The notes below the pieces were generated by a model that did no database searches, was not told the DNA's origin, and saw only the letters and a list, made by a program, of their open reading frames with translations. The translations under genes and the position numbers were made by a program. A stretch of DNA of 64,000 bases from Ktedonobacteria bacterium brp13. Its GTDB lineage: Bacteria; Chloroflexota; Ktedonobacteria; Ktedonobacterales; Ktedonobacteraceae. Below, one piece after another: positions 55,213 through 64,000 of this stretch (position 1 is the stretch's first letter; every line of letters starts with the position of its first letter). The stretch is taken from positions 1,674,001 to 1,738,000 of the forward strand of contig AP024096.1 in NCBI GenBank assembly GCA_015099395.1, read 5' to 3'.

Positions 55213-56337
55213 ATGCAAAGTCTACGCAAACGTTTTGGGGGACTCTATTGGCGGTTGACGGGTTCCTACTTGCTCGTTACCTTGTTGGCAGCCGTCATCA
55301 TTGAAGTCGCCATCACCCTTCCTGCCAGCCTTCAAGGGTATCAGCAGGGGAACATCACCGTTCACCCCTCACCTTCTGGCTTCTCGCCCCCCAGTTCGCC
55401 CAGTTCGCCCACACCCTCTGGCGTCTCCCTGTTTCTCAGCATCTTTTGGAATCACTTGCAGAGCGGGGGTCTGTATTTCATCCTGATCGCCAGCGTGGTC
55501 GGCACGCTGACCGGCCTGCTGATCATGCGCAACGTCACCCACCGCCTGCACCGGATCACCCAGGCGGCGCAAGCCTGGAGCAAAGGGGAGTTCGCGGTCG
55601 AGGTGCGTGATCCTTCCCGCGATGAAATCGGCCAGCTAGGGCAGGACCTCAACGGCATGGCCGAACAACTCCACACCTGGCTTTCGGCCCGCGAGGAGCT
55701 TGCGGCCATCGAGGAGCGCAACCGGCTGGCGCGCGATCTGCATGATTCCATCAAGCAAAACATCTTCGCCACCGCCCTGCTGGTCGGCGCGGCGCGCGCG
55801 TATCTGCCGCCGGATACCGGGCCTGCGCAGACCTATCTCGCCGAAGCCGAGGCGCTGGCCAAGCAGACACGTCAGGAATTGACCGCGGTCATCCGTGAGT
55901 TGCGCCCGGCCCGCCTGGCAGATACAGGGCTGGCCGTCGTCCTGCGCGATTATGCCGAGGAGTGGTCGCGCCGCATGGGCATCGCCGTTGCCATGCAGGT
56001 CCAAGGCGAGCGGGTCATCGCGCTCGACAGCGAGGAGGCACTCTTTCGCGTCGCGCAGGAAGCGCTCACCAACATCGCTCATCACAGCGGAGCCGCGCAC
56101 GTCGCCGTTCATCTCACGTGGGAAGGTGCGCAGGTGCGCCTGACCATCGTCGACGACGGCACCGGCTTTGACGTGGCCCGTGCCAGCGGGCGCGGCGTGG
56201 GGTTAGCCAGCATGCGCGAGCGAGTAGCCGCCCATGACGGCGCGCTGACTATCTCCAGCGCAGCGGGCGCGACGACGGTGGAGGCCACGATCCCGCTGCA
56301 CTCGGCTTCGAAGCCGACCCAGGAGGCGACACGATGA
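55213..56337 (+). CDS. NarL-type sensor histidine kinase (cassette 2)
   Basis: This 374-residue kinase has two membrane helices (about 18-38 and 95-118), a short Ser/Pro-rich outer loop, HAMP, the H-box ERNRLARDLHDSIKQN and the ATPase domain (DDGTGF, then GLASMRERV). Start 55213 follows GGAGGAGAAG. The small outer domain, different in sequence from that of cassette 1, suggests that the two kinases answer to different cues or to their own transporters. Confidence 0.93.
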   Translation: MQSLRKRFGGLYWRLTGSYLLVTLLAAVIIEVAITLPASLQGYQQGNITVHPSPSGFSPPSSPSSPTPSGVSLFLSIFWNHLQSGGLYFILIASVVGTLTGLLIMRNVTHRLHRITQAAQAWSKGEFAVEVRDPSRDEIGQLGQDLNGMAEQLHTWLSAREELAAIEERNRLARDLHDSIKQNIFATALLVGAARAYLPPDTGPAQTYLAEAEALAKQTRQELTAVIRELRPARLADTGLAVVLRDYAEEWSRRMGIAVAMQVQGERVIALDSEEALFRVAQEALTNIAHHSGAAHVAVHLTWEGAQVRLTIVDDGTGFDVARASGRGVGLASMRERVAAHDGALTISSAAGATTVEATIPLHSASKPTQEATR

Positions 56338-56984
56338 GCGATCCCATCACCATCTTGATTGTCGATGATCATGCGGTCGTGCGGCGCGGCGTGCGGGCAT
56401 TCCTCGAAGCGCAACCGGATTTCGCCGTCGTGGGCGAGGCTGGCTCCGGCGGCGAAGCGGTGTTGCTGGCAACTGACCTGGCCCCCGACGTCGTGCTGAT
56501 GGATCTGGTGATGCCCGGCATGGACGGTGTGCAGGCGACCCGGCTGGTGAAGCAGAAAAGCCCCGGCTCCCAGGTCATCGTGCTGACCTCGTATCATGAG
56601 GACGAGCATATCTTTCCCGCCATCCGTGCTGGCGCGCTCTCCTATTTGCTCAAAGACATCGGCCTGCCCGATCTGGCCGACGCGATCCGCAAAGCGGCGG
56701 GCGGCGAGGTCGTGATGCATCCCCACATCGCCGCCCGCGTCGTGCAAGAGCTGGATGGCGCGTCGCATCCTGACATGGCGAGCTTCGCCCAACTGAGTGA
56801 GCGCGAGCGGGAAGTGCTGCGCCTGATCGCCGAGGGGCTGAGCAACGCCGCGATCGCCGAGCGGCTCGTCCTCAGCGAAAAGACGGTGAAAAGCCACGTC
56901 CGCAACATCCTCGGCAAGCTGCATCTCGTCGACCGCACGCAGGCCGCTATCTTTGCTTGGCGCCAGGGGTTGATGGGAAGCTAA
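56334..56984 (+). CDS. NarL/LuxR family response regulator (cassette 2)
   Basis: 216 residues, the same length as the cassette 1 regulator, with VDDHAVVRRG, Asp57 in VVLMDLVMPG, and the LuxR helix-turn-helix LSEREREVLRLIAEGLSNAA. Overlaps the kinase gene (ATGA). Followed by a strong terminator. Confidence 0.94.
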   Translation: MSDPITILIVDDHAVVRRGVRAFLEAQPDFAVVGEAGSGGEAVLLATDLAPDVVLMDLVMPGMDGVQATRLVKQKSPGSQVIVLTSYHEDEHIFPAIRAGALSYLLKDIGLPDLADAIRKAAGGEVVMHPHIAARVVQELDGASHPDMASFAQLSEREREVLRLIAEGLSNAAIAERLVLSEKTVKSHVRNILGKLHLVDRTQAAIFAWRQGLMGS

Positions 56985-57005
56985 ATGCGGGGTGAGCCGA
57001 GAAAC

Positions 57006-57056
57006 GAGCAAAAGCGGCCCTTGCTGAGCTCCCCCCAGCAAGGGCCGCTTTTGCTC
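57006..57056 (+). terminator. 20-bp terminator hairpin after cassette 2
   Basis: GAGCAAAAGCGGCCCTTGCT pairs perfectly with 57037-57056, with an 11-base loop, 22 bases after the regulator stop. The stem's A/T-rich outer part can serve either strand. Confidence 0.85.
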
Positions 57057-57256
57057 AGAAACCCATCTGTTTTTTGGGGTTCTGTCAGGGCCTCGGGCCA
57101 GTCCTAACCCTGCACATCTAGAATGAAACAACTTTCCCTCATCGCAATCTCGCGCCATAGATCCACAACGATCATCTTTCACCATGATCCCGCACTCCCC
57201 ACATTCTCCTTTGAAGCAGGGCGTTTTTCTCCTCTGCACATATCCTGCTCTGTGAC

Positions 57257-57285
57257 TTGACAAGGATGAACCGAAGAGGTATATT
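57257..57285 (+). promoter_or_regulatory. sigma-70 promoter of tetR gene
   Basis: TTGACA at 57257-57262 and TATATT at 57280-57285 with a 17-base spacer: a near-consensus promoter 43 bases before the start codon. Confidence 0.75.
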
Positions 57286-57288
57286 TAG

Positions 57289-57313
57289 CAATGAAAGAAA
57301 TTTTCACTCATTG
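57289..57313 (+). promoter_or_regulatory. candidate TetR operator
   Basis: CAATGA at 57289-57294 and TCATTG at 57308-57313 form an inverted repeat across the likely transcription start, with a further partial dyad GAAATTTTC inside. The position fits autorepression by the downstream TetR protein. Confidence 0.5.
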
Positions 57314-57328
57314 AAAAAGGATAGGGAA

Positions 57329-57964
57329 ATGCCTCGAACGCCAGAAGCGAATCAACGCATCCGCGAAGCGCAGCGCGCAAAGATCCTGGAGAGTGCTAGG
57401 AGCGTCTTTGCGCGCAAGGGAATGGAGGCGACGATTACGGATATTGCCGCTGAAGCTCAGATCAGCCTTGGACTAGCTTACCGCTACTTTGCCGACAAGG
57501 AGGCAATCTTCTCTGAACTGGTCAAGCAAACAGTACCAGACGATTCTGCCGAGTTTCAGAAGCTGGTGGAGATGCCTGGAACACCAGGGGAACGCCTTGC
57601 CGCGCTGATTTCGAATATCGTGGGAGCACGCGGGCAGCGCGAGTCACTTGAGGCTCATCAACTGCTTACTCATGCCCTCGATGCGGATGCAATGCCTGAG
57701 GAGATACGCGAATTGCTCGGCAAACGCTATCACATGCTGCGGGCGGCGATGAGACAACTGATTGTGGAGGGCCAGGCCACAGGCGAGGTTGCGCTGGGCG
57801 ACCCGGATCAACTGGTCGCGGTGGTGAGCGCCTGTCTCGATGGCCTGACTCGCTGGGCCCTACGAGATCCAGAACAATTCCGCACCTCTGTTCCTGATGC
57901 CCAGATCATTCTGCGACTTTTTCAGCCCGAAACCGCCGAGAAGAACATCTCAGAACCATCGTAG
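57329..57964 (+). CDS. TetR/AcrR family transcriptional regulator
   Basis: 211 residues. The N-terminal domain has ILESARSVFARKGMEATITD and IAAEAQISLGLAYRYFADKE, the TetR helix-turn-helix. The C-terminal part is a helical ligand domain. Start 57329 follows AAGGATAGGG and begins MPRTPEAN. As a passenger of the 57086-61796 transposon it probably represses itself and the TIM-barrel gene 120 bases downstream. Confidence 0.9.
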   Translation: MPRTPEANQRIREAQRAKILESARSVFARKGMEATITDIAAEAQISLGLAYRYFADKEAIFSELVKQTVPDDSAEFQKLVEMPGTPGERLAALISNIVGARGQRESLEAHQLLTHALDADAMPEEIRELLGKRYHMLRAAMRQLIVEGQATGEVALGDPDQLVAVVSACLDGLTRWALRDPEQFRTSVPDAQIILRLFQPETAEKNISEPS

Positions 57965-58084
57965 AGCAGCTTGCTAGAGGCTAAAGGAAGTATCGCTTTC
58001 ATGGATAGTATGTCCTGATATCCGCCTGTCCTTTTCTTTTGTTTTCTTGTCTGAAGTAAAAAAGTGTCCGAAAGGAAAGCGTGT

Positions 58085-59143
58085 ATGAAGCTCAATAACA
58101 CCGAAGCAGCCACGCAACGCAAACGATCCCTGCGAGCCAGGGGTATCGGTTACGACACCGGATTCTGCATCGACGGCATCTTCAATCGGTCGTTTGACCA
58201 CGCACTCGTCCGGCGCGAGTTGCAGATCATTCACGACGATCTGCACTGCAACGCGGTGCGCCTGATTGGCAACGACCTGGACCGGCTCGAATTCGCCGCC
58301 GACCACGCCGCCGACCTGGGTCTGGAGATCTGGTTCTCGCCGTTCCCCATGGAACTCGACCCCGAGGAAGTGCTCAAGTTGCTCGCCGACGCCGCCGAGC
58401 GTGCTGAGCGGATTCGCCGCCGAGGAGCCGAGGTCGTGTTCGTCACCGGTGCCGAACTGAGCCTGTTCAACAGCGGCTTCCTGCCCGGCGACAGCCTTGA
58501 GGAGCGAGTCGGCAATCTGCTCCGGCGACAGCCGGAGACGCTCCAGATGCTGGCCGGGCTGCCCGCCCGCATCAACGACTTCCTCGCCAGAGCCGTCGTC
58601 ACGGCCCGCGAGCGGTTCGGCGGCAAAGTCACCTACGCCTCCATCCCGCTTGAGGGCGTTGACTGGACGCCGTTCGACATCGCCTCGGTCGATGCCCACC
58701 GCGCGAAGGAGGTCGCCCACATCTACCAACAGGGCATCCGCGCACTGGTCGCGCAGGGCAAGCTGGTCGCGATCACGGAGTTCGGTTGTGCCACACACCG
58801 CGGCGCGGGCGATCGCGGTGGCCGCGGCGGCAGTGAGATGATCGAGTACGATGGGACCACCCCAGTGCGACTCAACGGCGACTACATCCGTGACGAGCAG
58901 GAGCAGGCCACCCACCTACGCGAGCTGCTGGACATCTTCACCACCGAGGGCGTCGACGCCGCATTCGTAGGCACCTTCGTCTGCTACGGCTGGCCGCACC
59001 GCAGCAACCCCCGCGAAGATCTCGATATGGCCAGTTGGGGCGTGGTCAAGGTCCTGGAGAACCGCCTCGGCGACACCTACCCCGACATGCCCTGGGAACC
59101 CAAGGCCGCCTTCACCGCTCTCGCCGACTACTACCACGACTGA
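58085..59143 (+). CDS. TIM-barrel-like protein resembling proteins annotated abortive infection
   Basis: 352 residues, cytoplasmic. GIGYDTGFCIDGIFNRSFD at the N-terminus, LGLEIWFSPFPMELDPEE, VVFVTGAELSLFNSGFLPGD, DIASVDAHRAKEV and LVAITEFGCATHRG suggest a glycosidase-like (beta/alpha)8 barrel with Glu in AEL and TEFG as possible catalytic residues. From memory, related actinobacterial proteins are labelled abortive phage infection proteins, but I cannot confirm a function. Start 58085 follows AAAGGAAAG. GC content and codon style are more actinobacterial than the flanks. It is a transposon passenger. Confidence 0.7.
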   Translation: MKLNNTEAATQRKRSLRARGIGYDTGFCIDGIFNRSFDHALVRRELQIIHDDLHCNAVRLIGNDLDRLEFAADHAADLGLEIWFSPFPMELDPEEVLKLLADAAERAERIRRRGAEVVFVTGAELSLFNSGFLPGDSLEERVGNLLRRQPETLQMLAGLPARINDFLARAVVTARERFGGKVTYASIPLEGVDWTPFDIASVDAHRAKEVAHIYQQGIRALVAQGKLVAITEFGCATHRGAGDRGGRGGSEMIEYDGTTPVRLNGDYIRDEQEQATHLRELLDIFTTEGVDAAFVGTFVCYGWPHRSNPREDLDMASWGVVKVLENRLGDTYPDMPWEPKAAFTALADYYHD

Positions 59144-59212
59144 CCGCATCAGAACTGGATCAGTGACTCTCTTCGTGCTGTCACTGGCTGGTGACGAGCG
59201 CGCAGTCTCTCC

Positions 59213-59248
59213 TGGAAACGTCATGAGCCTGCATCCATGACGTTTCCA
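59213..59248 (+). terminator. 13-bp terminator hairpin after TIM-barrel gene
   Basis: TGGAAACGTCATG pairs perfectly with CATGACGTTTCCA over a ten-base loop, 70 bases after the stop, followed by a pyrimidine-rich stretch. Confidence 0.7.
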
Positions 59249-59315
59249 TCTTCTCGCTCATGCTTCATGGTTGAGGCGAAAAGAGAACCAGAGACGCTAG
59301 AAAGGAAGACGCAAT

Positions 59316-61789
59316 ATGGAAGAGCAGGATGAGAAAAGCCTTGAACCCTCTCCAAAAGCACATCTGATTTCGCTCATGCAAGCGGGACATCCCTGGCAAA
59401 AGGCTGCTGCAATGGCAGGACTTCACATCAGTCGATCAACTGCGTACCGTCTTTTACAGGCGATGCAGACCCGGGGAGACGCCGCGATCCTCGATGGAAG
59501 ACACGGGCATCCAGCCAAACTACGAGAAGCCGTGCTTCAATGGCTGGTTACAACCTGCCGCGCCAATCCACAGACGCCAAGTCGGCAGGTGCAAGCAGTA
59601 TTGCAAGAACGGTTCGGTATCCACGTCAGTATTGGTCACCTTAATCGAGTCCGTGCTCAACTGGGTATTGGGAATCACGTGGGGCGCTCGAAAAAAAACA
59701 GCAAACGGCCTCTTCTCCTCCTGAACCTCAGTGGCAGGAAGGCGCTGGTGCTTTGCTCCTCGTCGCCGCTGCGCACGAGACAAGTTTGCTAGACTCCTTA
59801 GAGCATGCACTTCTCTCTTGTGCGTCCCATGCTACCTTACGCCTTGCTCATCTCTCTTCTTCATCACGTCAGAGCCTCTTGCGTACCCCGCTCTTTCTTG
59901 GAGTGGCTGGTCTCTCGCGCACCTGGGATTTACGCGGCTACACAGGTGATGCCCTCGGTTTACTGACCGGGCGTTAGCGGTCCTACGGGTATTTTCACAC
60001 GGAACGGTTTCTGGCAGACGTTGCCAGCTCCAATGGTGCTGAAGTATTGACAGGCGCTCTGGCTAAGTGGACTACTGGTCTCTGGCAGGCCGAAGACCTT
60101 GCTGATACGAACAAACAGGCCCTCTTTTACATCGATGGGCACCGCAAGCCAGTCTACACAGATGCCTTCATTCCTCGTGGGTTAGTAGGGCGACGCTCGA
60201 CCATCTTGGGAAGCCGAACGCTCGTGTTGCTCCATGATGCATCTGGCCACCCCCTGCTGGTTACGACCCATCGTGGCGATCAGCATTTAACCTCTGGGTT
60301 GCCGACCACCATCAAGCGTTATGAGCAAGAAACTGGTCTTGGCACTGTCCAGCACATTGTAGTTGATCGTGAGGGAATGGCGGCAGAATTCCTGGCAGCG
60401 CTCAAAGAGATGGGACGAACAGTTATCTCTGTTCTCCGAACCGATCAATATGGTGGCCTCGACTCCTTCACGGACATTGGAGCGTTTGCCCCGCTGCGGA
60501 CCTCAAAACAAGGAGACGTTCTTCTCGAGGTCGCCCCCGCATCGATTACCCTTCCTCTACCCGAACAAAAAGGGCAGATTCTTCAGCTTCGCGTCGCCCT
60601 GATCCGCGATCTGCGTCGCCACGTTCCTGTGCCCCCGGCGAAAGAAGATCTGGACTATCCCAGGCGCTGGGACGCTGATCTTGACTGGAAAGAGCGCATG
60701 TGGTGGGAGGAGGGGTGGCAGGCTACGCCCTCTCCTGCGCCACCAACAGGGCTTCGGGCCACTCGTTCCGTTGCACATCTAGAATGGGACGAAGCTCTTC
60801 CTTTTGAGCAGGAACTAGATCAACAGTCTCATTCTAGATGTGCAGAGATGCTGAGTGGCCTGAAACCCTGACCAACTGTTCCGAAACTCATTCCGATTGT
60901 GAGCACAGCGGAAACCATCGACGCGGTGGAGCTTGCCGAAATCTACACTCGGCGTTGGCCTCTCCAGGAAAATATCATTCGTGATTTTTTGCTCCCCTTA
61001 GGGCTAGATACCAACCACGGCTACAGCAAAAGGCCAGTGGAGAATTCTGAGGTCGCGAAGAAACGGGCCGCCCTGGAAAAACGGCTAGCGAATGTGCAGC
61101 GTTGGGCAGAAGGAGCACGCAAGCGTTCTCTCAATGCCAGCAAACTCTACACGAAGCGGTGCAAACTGACCAAAGAACGAGCCAGGGAATTGTATCGTGT
61201 CCTCAATGACCATCTCATGGAGTTGGAACAGCAGGGGATGGAGGACTGGCGCGTGCGGAAAACCATCAAAGAAGAGAAGGCAGTGGCCGACGCCGAAATT
61301 GAGGAGTATCAACAACGGCAATGGAAAGCCTATGAGACGAGCAATCAAGAACATCGCAAGTGTGAACGCTATTGCCAGGAACAGCGCCAGTTATTACGTG
61401 CGTTAGAAAACCTTAAAGCACATGAGCGAGTGATGTATGAGTTAGACAACCAGAAGGACCAGGTCATGACCGTCTTCAAGGTAGCTTTGGTAAACCTGGT
61501 GATGTGGACCAGGGATCACTATTTTCCAGAATCGTACGCCCACGCGACCTGGAAACGCTTGGCTCCCTTTTTCCATCTGCCAGGGCTGGTTACACAGGGG
61601 CAGGACGTCGTGGAGGTATCGCTCCGGCCTTTCAATGACAAGCGATACAATCAGGATCTGGAAGCACTTTGTGAACGGGTCAATGCCGCCGCACCATGCT
61701 TACCTGATGGGCGTCGTTTGCAGCTTTCAGTGCAGATGAATACAGTGGCGCGTCCCATTCTAGATGTGCAAAAACGTCGAGTGGCCTGA
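59316..61789 (+). pseudogene. transposase of the 57086-61796 element, disrupted three ways
   Basis: The N-terminus (helix-turn-helix AAAMAGLHISRSTAYRLLQA) is in one frame to a run of eight A at 59691-59698, where the frame shifts to one reading SSPPEPQWQEGAGALLLVAA. That frame meets a TAG (59975-59977), where GR-stop-RSYGYF suggests CAG to TAG. It continues with ALFYIDGHRKPVYTDAFIPR (first Asp) and VVDREGMAAEF (second Asp), is cut by the 124-bp insertion at 60747, then resumes in frame with AEIYTRRWPLQENIIRDF (Glu), a coiled coil and the end at 61789. Family: IS4-like DDE. It was originally about 800 residues. Confidence 0.82.
60747..60870. mobile_element. 124-bp internally deleted relative of the host transposon (MITE)
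   Basis: The ends are the same CAGGG...TGCACATCTAGAATG sequences as the 4.7-kb element. Its left end shares the left-type variant (CTTCGGGCC, seven-base gap) and its right end the right-type variant (TTTCAGGCC, eight-base gap). ACCAA flanks both sides (60742-60746, 60871-60875). Only about 43 bases lie between the ends. Insert plus duplication is 129 bases, so the transposase frame is kept but a stop codon is introduced. Confidence 0.93.
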
Positions 61790-61796
61790 AACCCTG

Positions 61797-62260
61797 TCTG
61801 TGCCATGTTATCCTGGCAAAAATCGTGTGGCTCCAGATGCGGCTTTCAAGAGATGCGCGCCATTTTATGGTGACGAAACAATCCATTTCGTCAGAGCTTC
61901 GGAGTCCTTTGAAAGATGAGCTATGTTACCACGTCACATTATGAGACAGAGATTTTATCCAGAAATTGCCTCACCCAGCCACCAGAGCCAATCCTGGGCA
62001 ACAATCCTGGCAGAAATGCGCCTTTAAATCGGACAGACGACAGTTGCGGACACCATTGTTTCCCCATTTAAACTATCTTATATAAAAAAAACAAAATCAC
62101 CTCAAAAGGTAGACAACACCCGTCATTTCTGGTATACTCAACTTCAGAAACTCACGGCATAATAGTAGAAATCTGGACCACGATCTGTTCGACCCTCTTC
62201 CCAGGCTGTTGCAGACGTTATAGAGATACTCACAAAGAATGTGTATGAAGCTAGGCTTCA
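61797..62260. other. gene-free stretch after transposon
   Basis: 464 bases with no supportable gene. A perfect 8-bp stem TGACGAAA/TTTCGTCA lies at 61871-61893. Otherwise nothing recognised. Confidence 0.5.
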
Positions 62261-62560
62261 TTATAGCTTCTCTGCATTGACCACGTATTTATAGAACGTG
62301 TTTCTGCTTTTGAAGCCGGTCATCTGCATGATTTCGGCAATGGTGTTTTTCTTGTCGGCATAAAGTTGTTTGGCACGAGTCAGGTTGCGTGGTTCTTCTT
62401 GTCAATTGCCTTTGGTCTCCCACCTCGTCTCCCACGAGCACGCGCTGCTTCTAAGCCTGCCTGGGTTCATTCGCTGATCACATCACGCTCGAATTCTGCC
62501 ATGGCTCCAATGATATGAAACATGAGTTTGCTGGTAAATTGGGTCAAATCTGCACGGGTT
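62261..62560 (-). pseudogene. tnpR: serine resolvase C-terminal remnant
   Basis: Minus-strand frames encode SKLMFHIIGAMAEFERDVIS, a TGA, TQAGLEAARARGRRGGRPKA, a frameshift near 62400 and then IAEIMQMTGFKSRNTFYKYV to a natural TAA at 62261. It is homologous to the resolvase at 32136-32743 but diverged. The catalytic N-terminal domain is missing. Confidence 0.85.
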
Positions 62561-63137
62561 TTGAGGTGAAACAGAGGAAATCGGCGCGAAATGTAGGAAT
62601 CGACCATTCAGAGCCTGGGAAAACCGCTCCCCGCCTGGTGTACTGGCATTGAGAGTTGGAAATAAAACCCTGGCGAGCTGGAACGATGCACGGCGGCCAG
62701 GGCAACAAGAACGAGGAAACAATTACCACCACCGAAACCATTCTGCATATCAATGTGTCCATTTTGGAAAGAAGCTGGTGATTTCTTTACCATTCCTCTG
62801 TTGAAAGCATCTCTCCTGCTTTAGCCTGTGGAGCCATTCTCTCGGCAAATGGAAGAGAGAGTAAACCGAGAGTCACGCGCATCATTGGCACGTTTCCACT
62901 CGCTTATTTCCAAAATGGACAGCGAATGTTCCTCAAAACCCTTCAATTCGACTTCTGTTACGGTCATCGCCGCCAAAGCGCTCGTACATTTTGCTGGTGG
63001 GCTATATACCTGGTGGACGATATACAAAGAGACGAAGGCTACTGTCTCTGCATTATACATAACAGGCATGAACCTTTTACGATCATGAGGAATTCTTTGT
63101 AACGCAGATATTCCTGTTATAAAGGTGGCGTAATCAA
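62561..63137. other. gene-free stretch before lipoprotein gene
   Basis: 577 bases without a supportable gene. A 15-bp inverted repeat TGTCCATTTTGGAAA lies at 62756-62770 and 62907-62921, in form like a small transposon's internal boxes. Confidence 0.5.
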
Positions 63138-64000
63138 ATGTCTCACAACAAATCTACTTCTTCTCTTATCACACTACTGCTTGCTCTTCTGCTGACCAGT
63201 TGCGGTATCGGTACACCAACTGGTACAGTAACCCTTGCCCCAACGAGGTTGAGCACAGCAACGACAGTCACGGGCAACGAGGTGCGTTTACAGCAGATCC
63301 ATATGTTCAATGCCAGCACGGGCTGGGCCATGACGGGTGATCCAGTGAACGGTCAGCGCCGCATCTTGCGCACGACGACAGGCGTCGCCCACTGGCAGGA
63401 TGTCACACCCGTGACCGGCAAGCAATCCTCGCTCATTGATGGGAGCGGTTTCTTCGATGCGCTGACCGCCTGGGTAGCCGTGGGTGGCGACCCCGGCATC
63501 CCCATGGTTGTCTATCGCACACACGATGGAGGACAAAGCTGGCAGCAGGCACAGTTACGAGACCAGGGCATCAATGGTGCTACGTTTTTCTTCCTCAACG
63601 CGCGGGTTGGCTGGCTCATGCGTGCCACTGGAGCCGCTACGGGCAATGTGGGGGTGGCCGTACTACGGACCAGCGATGGAGGCGCTAGCTGGAAGCGCAT
63701 CTCTGCCTCCACCTTCAGCACTACCAGCCCATCAAAACTGCCATTTGTGGGAAAAAAAATGATCAGCTTTGTGAACGAGACGACAGGCTGGGTCACCGTC
63801 TCCGGTTTTGCCTGGCTCTACGTGACGCACGATGGGGGCACGACATGGCGGCACCAGAACATTCCCTTACCCGCGCAGGTCGGCCAGGCCTTCGGCCCAA
63901 TCATAATAATACCGCCCAGTTTCTTTAGCGCAACTGATGGGCTGCTACCCGCCATCATTCCCAATCCGGCGGGCGAGACCATTACGATCTATGTGACCCA
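63138..64000 (+). CDS. lipoprotein with BNR/Ycf48-like propeller, partial
   Basis: The frame is open from ATG 63138 (AAAGGTGG upstream) to the window edge, 287 residues so far. A lipoprotein signal (LITLLLALLLTSC) is followed by repeats of the type VVYRTHDGGQSWQQAQL, VLRTSDGGASWKRIS and LYVTHDGGTTWRHQN, i.e. Asp-boxes of BNR/sialidase-like or Ycf48-like propellers, each preceded by a GW segment (STGWAM, RVGWLM, TTGWVT). It is probably anchored outside the membrane; the ligand is unknown. The C-terminus lies beyond the window. Confidence 0.85.
   Translation, partial: MSHNKSTSSLITLLLALLLTSCGIGTPTGTVTLAPTRLSTATTVTGNEVRLQQIHMFNASTGWAMTGDPVNGQRRILRTTTGVAHWQDVTPVTGKQSSLIDGSGFFDALTAWVAVGGDPGIPMVVYRTHDGGQSWQQAQLRDQGINGATFFFLNARVGWLMRATGAATGNVGVAVLRTSDGGASWKRISASTFSTTSPSKLPFVGKKMISFVNETTGWVTVSGFAWLYVTHDGGTTWRHQNIPLPAQVGQAFGPIIIIPPSFFSATDGLLPAIIPNPAGETITIYVT

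Larger units (their letters stand above)
57086..61796 (+). mobile_element. 4.7-kb transposon with TetR and TIM-barrel passengers
   Basis: The left end 57086-57125 reads CAGGG...GGGCCAGTC, seven bases, TGCACATCTAGAATG. The right end 61756-61796 read inward is CAGGG...AGGCCACTC, eight bases, TGCACATCTAGAATG. TCTGT lies directly outside both (57081-57085, 61797-61801), a 5-bp target duplication, so the whole segment moved as one unit. It contains a TetR gene, a TIM-barrel-like gene and a disrupted transposase gene. The transposase signature is IS4-like (Y-x2-R-x3-E region YTRRWPLQEN). Confidence 0.9.

Noticed and set aside
62828..63088. 86-codon plus-strand frame before the lipoprotein
   Set aside because: No recognisable domain and it overlaps an inverted repeat; not supported.

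Overview
The window looks like a chromosomal stretch of a filamentous Chloroflexota bacterium of the Ktedonobacter type. This is inferred from gene style only: a very large MalT-like LuxR regulator with an extra N-terminal domain, many two-gene and four-gene signalling/ABC cassettes, group II introns, and a very high load of insertion sequences and short inverted-repeat elements. No rRNA, tRNA or CRISPR array was seen, so the taxonomy stays an inference.

Layout. 1-3032 (minus) is a tightly overlapping operon: ECF sigma factor, zinc-finger anti-sigma membrane protein, a 33-residue membrane peptide not previously called, and two ABC-2 type membrane proteins, the last cut by the window edge. 3738-7528 holds a divergent Lrp regulator and a GH13 alpha-glucosidase operon with YceI and flavin monooxygenase genes plus a decayed copy of the latter. 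7529-16092 is repeat-rich: several inverted-repeat elements, a SnoaL-like gene, an SDR remnant, an AraC regulator with a fresh 120-bp tandem duplication, and a group II intron nested inside another, itself nested in an inverted-repeat element. 16093-21534 (minus) has an alpha/beta hydrolase, an NmrA-like gene and the MalT-like regulator. 22008-27977 has a frameshifted beta-propeller gene, a lipoprotein hydrolase, a methyltransferase and a secreted PLL-like lectin preceded by a 66-bp perfect palindrome. 28150-35400 is a graveyard of mobile elements (short TG/CA elements with 5-bp target duplications, IS1182-type, Tn3 remnants, IS481-like) around one RidA gene.

35508-40625 (minus) and 51879-56984 (plus) are two paralogous four-gene cassettes in the same internal order: MacB-type ATPase, FtsX-type permease, NarL-type histidine kinase, response regulator. 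They point outward from a central island (41-51.8 kb) that holds a second ECF sigma/ABC-2 operon (42206-47355), an ORF-less group II intron, an IS66-type element with an 8-bp target duplication, transposon-end repeats and a TniB/TnsC-like ATPase gene. In each cassette the kinase and regulator probably control the adjacent ABC exporter in response to an envelope or drug signal (inference from gene neighbourhood).

57086-61796 is a complete mobile element defined by 40-bp ends and a 5-bp duplication. It carries a TetR regulator and a TIM-barrel-like protein as passengers and a dead transposase gene that was hit by a 124-bp internally deleted relative of the same element. The window ends in a resolvase remnant and a lipoprotein with a BNR/Ycf48-like propeller that runs off the edge.
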